Below, one piece after another: positions 61,262 to 64,000 of a stretch of 64,000 nucleotides of DNA (the first letter of the stretch is position 1; the number at the start of each line of letters is the position of its first letter). Source of the stretch: Trematomus loennbergii (Eukaryota > Chordata > Actinopteri > Perciformes > Nototheniidae); the NCBI GenBank assembly GCA_012861695.1, contig JAAOOA010000447.1:147001-211000 (forward strand), given 5' to 3'. A model generated the notes under the pieces. The model did not search any database, was not told where the DNA came from, and saw nothing but the letters and a program-made list of their open reading frames with translations. Position numbers and translations under genes: made by a program.

Positions 61262-61553
61262 GACAGCCTGAGTTTTCAGATGGAGTTTCACTGCCCCTCC
61301 CAGTGTGGACGTTCACAACTAAACACTTTGGACATGAGGAGGGGTCGGACAACACTTTATACAAACTGGTTTTATTCTATCATAACCGGACTCTTACTAT
61401 GAGTTACAGCTTACTTCTGATCAGCAGATGGAGGTCGTCCTTTAAAGTCCATGAAGGCGTCCTTCGAGTCGTCGCTCTTTAGGGACAGACAGCTGGGAGA
61501 GTCTGGTCTCTGCTGCTGGACCCTGAAACAGAAACAGATGCATACATTGGCAC
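61262..61553. repeat. Segmental duplicate 2 (290 bp)
   Basis: Second copy of the 60296-60588 block, containing the intact leader exon. The sequence between the two blocks (60589-61261) shows a short pair to 60218-60294 at 60724-60796 and otherwise nothing I recognise. Confidence 0.9.
61415..61522 (-). CDS. NLR leader exon (SMKSD-type), intact copy
   Basis: A 108-bp exon with acceptor CAG (61525-61523) and donor GTAAGC (61414-). It encodes VQQQRPDSPSCLSLKSDDSK and then DAFMDFKGRPPSADQ, which is the repeated N-terminal motif of fish NLRC3-like proteins (usually C(V/L)SMKSD.SM..P..FK). It ends in phase 2 with AA, and joining to the A of the exon at 56329 restores K and continues [10 protein letters not shown]. 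This places it as the upstream exon of the NLR gene, about 5 kb away. The start codon exon was not found in the window. Confidence 0.8.
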
Positions 61554-61622
61554 GCTGGAGAAAAATGATGAAATATATGTTTAATTTAAAGTCATTTTAT
61601 ATAACCATGTAGTGGTATAAAT

Positions 61623-62353
61623 TAGGGGTGTCACGGTTCACAGAATTCACGGTTCGGTACAACAAGAAAAAGCTAAATAAAGTCCCAAATGCATAATTCC
61701 AAGGTTGTTGTTATTTATTTTTGAACAGTAGTGCAAGTTTCAGTATAAAAAGAAGGAACTCTAACATTTTGAATAATGAACTGTATTACACAGTTAAAAA
61801 CAAACCCCAAACAGTAGCACACACACTCAGATGGCCGTATTATCTATAATGGCTGATGTCAAACAAAAAGTTTTCATCAAGCTGTAAAACTAAAAAGAAT
61901 GTCTTGAAAATATTACAAAATAAATAATAAGACAGTGTTTCAAAGGCGCATAGCCTATATATGGAAATAGCTTCCATTATTTATTTTGGTCTCTTGGCTT
62001 TCATGTCTATTGGCTCGTTATTGGAGTCCACAGGGAACCAGAAATGTTCCCACACAGCTGATTTCAAAGAAGCAGGTGGGTTCTAGCTCCTGTGTGTTAT
62101 CTGAAATCGCCATATTCATTTTTCTTCTTCTTGTATTTTGTTCGTTTTGTTTTCTTCTTGTTCTTCATTTGTTATTTAAGGGCGGCTGGCAAACAGCTTG
62201 TAGGCGCAATACCGCCCCCTGGATTATATATAGTGTAATGGATACTGCCCTGAGTGACAGACTTTTTTCCCACTCATAAAAAAAGGCGTATTCGTCGTGT
62301 GACTGCATGAACCGTGACGGTTCAGGACGAATACGGATACCGCTACACCTCTA
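61623..62353. mobile_element. hAT MITE with perfect 8-bp target duplication
   Basis: Left end TAGGGGTGTCACGGTTCACA, right end ACGGATACCGCTACACCTCTA. Both are flanked by GTATAAAT (61615-61622 and 62354-62361), a perfect 8-bp duplication as hAT makes. The interior has no transposase. A short frame at 61986-62279 is not supported as a gene. Confidence 0.9.
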
Positions 62354-62361
62354 GTATAAAT

Positions 62362-62835
62362 CGATCTGTATTGCCGATGTGTGAACAGACTGTAATTAAA
62401 ATGTAAAACTTAAACGTTCTCGAGTGTCCTATATCAGCTGCTCTCTATGTAAAGGACTTGTGAAGACGTGAAGTTTATCTACAAAGTGCCTGTCCTCTCT
62501 TCAGCTGCCCTACAGCCAGCAGTGTGAAGCTAATGTAAAAACATCTGTCTTTATTGGATAACAGCGAGTTCATGCAGACTCCGGTCTGATCTGGCCGGTT
62601 AAGTGCTGAGCTTTCTGTTTGCAGATTTAAGTTACAGTTAGCTCGCTAATGTTACCGTAGCAAAAATACTACCTGAGCTGATAGTTGACTAGCTTACAGT
62701 ACATCGAAAATAACTAACAGTTGCTTTCTACTAGCCCAGAGCAACATGTTAACTGTAAGCTAAGCTAAGGTTAGCTAGCTAGCTGTTGGTTGCTTCCAGG
62801 GGTTGTGGGTACTGTAAGCTAGGAAAGGCTAACTC
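62362..62835. other. Unassigned unique sequence
   Basis: AT-rich, with repeated GTTAGCTCGCTAATG and TAGCTAGCTAGC phrases common around fish gene starts. I see no exon, inverted repeat or array. Confidence 0.4.
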
Positions 62836-63507
62836 CTAGATTCCACCGGGTCCGTCTGCGGCGCGTTACGGGCGCGTTACGGGCGCGTTGCGGGCGCGTT
62901 ACGGCTGCGCCGCGGTGCTCACGGCGATCACGGCCACTCTAGTCAATGGGTGCTATTCCACCACACGCGGCGCGTTACGGCTCAGAAGCGTCCCAGAAGC
63001 GGCTCGGCGCAGGGCTCCTCTAAAATTAGGATCGAATCCTATATCGCGGCGCAGCCGTAACGTAAGGTCGGGCAGGCAGGAAGTGGAACCTTCAGAGCAT
63101 ATATAGCATATATATATAGATATATACACACACACAAACTCATTTTGCAGACCCTATCCCTCCGTAGTCTTTCAAGTAGGAGGAGAAATGCCAGCGTTCT
63201 CCTCCGGTTTACAGGCACTGTGTAAATTATATATATAGAATAATTATGGCATTTTTTTTTACCACTAAAATACAGCAACACGTCTTTGATTCATGTCGTT
63301 TATAACTGGAATATTACAGTTATTATTAACTTTGTCTGTACAAAGTAGCCTGTCCAGGAAATATGCCCAAATCAACAAAAACTGCGAGCCGGCAGGCAAG
63401 ACGCTCCGCTTCTGAAATGCTTCTGAAACGCGCCTGGTAGGGTATGACGCCGGAGGAGGCCGGACCAAAACCGCAACGCGGCGCAGACGGACACGGTGGA
63501 ATCTAGG
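62836..63507. mobile_element. Non-autonomous DNA element, CCTAGATTCCACCG ends
   Basis: CTAGATTCCACCGGGTCCGT at 62837 matches inverted ACGGACACGGTGGAATCTAG ending at about 63507, with CGCGTT-rich subterminal repeats (GCGCGTTACGG four times at 62860-62905). The interior is CpG-rich and non-coding. No target duplication was identified; the family is not assigned. Confidence 0.7.
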
Positions 63508-63529
63508 TCTGTTATTTTCATTTCCTCGC

Positions 63530-63690
63530 TCGTCGGTCCTCGGTCTCACCGGAAGTTGATTTGTCTGCGCCATCTTGAGTAGCGTCCCATGGCGCTTATT
63601 TCTGCCGGAGGAGCGAGGAGTGAGGAGCGAGGAGCGAGGAGCGATAATGGAGGAGCGAGGAGCGAGGAGCGAGGAGCGATAATGGAGGAG
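63530..63690. promoter_or_regulatory. Possible housekeeping promoter and GAGGAGCGA repeat
   Basis: CACCGGAAGTTGA (63548-63560, ETS-type) and GCGCCATCTTGAG (63567-63579, YY1-type) are close together, followed by GAGGAGCGA tandem units (about 63610-63690). ETS plus YY1 near a start is typical of TATA-less promoters, but no adjacent first exon is recognised. Confidence 0.35.
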
Positions 63691-63699
63691 CGATAACCG

Positions 63700-63775
63700 A
63701 GGTGCAGGTCTCCCTTGAAAAAGAGATCTATGATCTCAATGGGACCATCTGGTTAAATAAAGGTTTGAAATGAAC
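63700..63775 (+). mobile_element. LINE 3'-tail-like fragment
   Basis: CTTGAAAAAGAGATCTATGATCTCAATGGGACC...GGTTAAATAAAGGTTTGAAATGA resembles the common fish non-LTR tail in which AAAGAGAT, CTCAATGGGAC and TGGTTAAATAAAGG occur in this order. Too short for a clade call. The rest to 64000 shows no gene I recognise. Confidence 0.5.
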
Positions 63776-64000
63776 CACCAGACCATCCTCCGATGAAATC
63801 CTCAGAGACTCGCCCCGCCCCCTTACTGTGTATCGCTCACTGATTGGACGATGCAGCGCATGCACTGATCTGATGCTTCTTGACATGAGAGCAGTTTCCC
63901 AGCGGAGTGAAGAAAACACATGAAACTCACGGGACTCACTCCTCAGTTCATACTGTGTTCTGTTTCAATGAATGCATCATTCAGTTACAAATATGTGATC

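Overview
The window looks like nuclear DNA of a ray-finned (probably percomorph) fish. Its protein-coding genes are split by GT-AG introns. One is a fish-type NLR gene (SMKSD-like leader exon, FISNA, NACHT, LRR, B30.2). The transposons (L2 LINE, Ty3/Gypsy with chromodomain, Tc1-like, hAT, Harbinger-like and piggyBac-like elements) are those common in teleosts. There is no operon structure and there are no bacterial signals. Roughly half of the window (about 31 kb by my boundaries) is tandem repeat, and the very long open frames of 500 to 2,700 codons are by-products of stop-free repeats, not proteins.

Layout. 1-8540: a 17-bp minisatellite, interrupted at 1253-3801 by a DNA transposon that contains LINE pieces. 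8601-11488, minus strand: exons 2 and 1 of rad51c; the 17-bp array lies in its intron 2 and the remaining exons are off the left edge. 11489-12809: a probable shared promoter region, transposon scraps and a perfect palindrome. 12810-20633, plus strand: abt1 in four coding exons, with introns swollen by repeats. 20744-29930: 32-bp, 23-bp (7.3 kb) and 48-bp arrays. 30247-31301: a DNA transposon with a nested Harbinger-like MITE. 31434-33230, plus strand: an intact five-exon tsr2. 33890-41660: a 7.8-kb purine-rich array. 41772-44690, minus strand: the 3' part of a Gypsy element with one LTR. 44690-45895: a 35-bp array that appears to be amplified from a hAT transposase fragment at 45850-46054. 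47445-48660: a G-run minisatellite. 48690-61522, minus strand: the NLR gene with a duplicated leader exon. 56950-63507: piggyBac-like, Tc1-like, hAT and other DNA elements.

How the genes relate. abt1 and tsr2 both act in small ribosomal subunit production and lie on the same strand. rad51c (homologous recombination) is divergent from abt1 and probably shares its promoter region. The NLR gene is a cytosolic immune sensor from a family that is hugely expanded in fish.

The most unusual pattern is that repeats in this region have captured the edges of exons. The 3' splice site plus 32 bases of abt1 exon 3 occur about 24 times. The end of abt1 exon 1 with its donor occurs three times. The end of tsr2 exon 3 with its donor occurs twice. 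A hAT coding segment is repeated about 34 times. In the two clearest cases a short homology between exon and intronic repeat marks the junction. Scattered one-base frameshifts break abt1, rad51c, the NLR gene and the Gypsy element, but not tsr2 or the L2 open frame. They may be assembly errors or real decay, and sequence alone cannot settle this.
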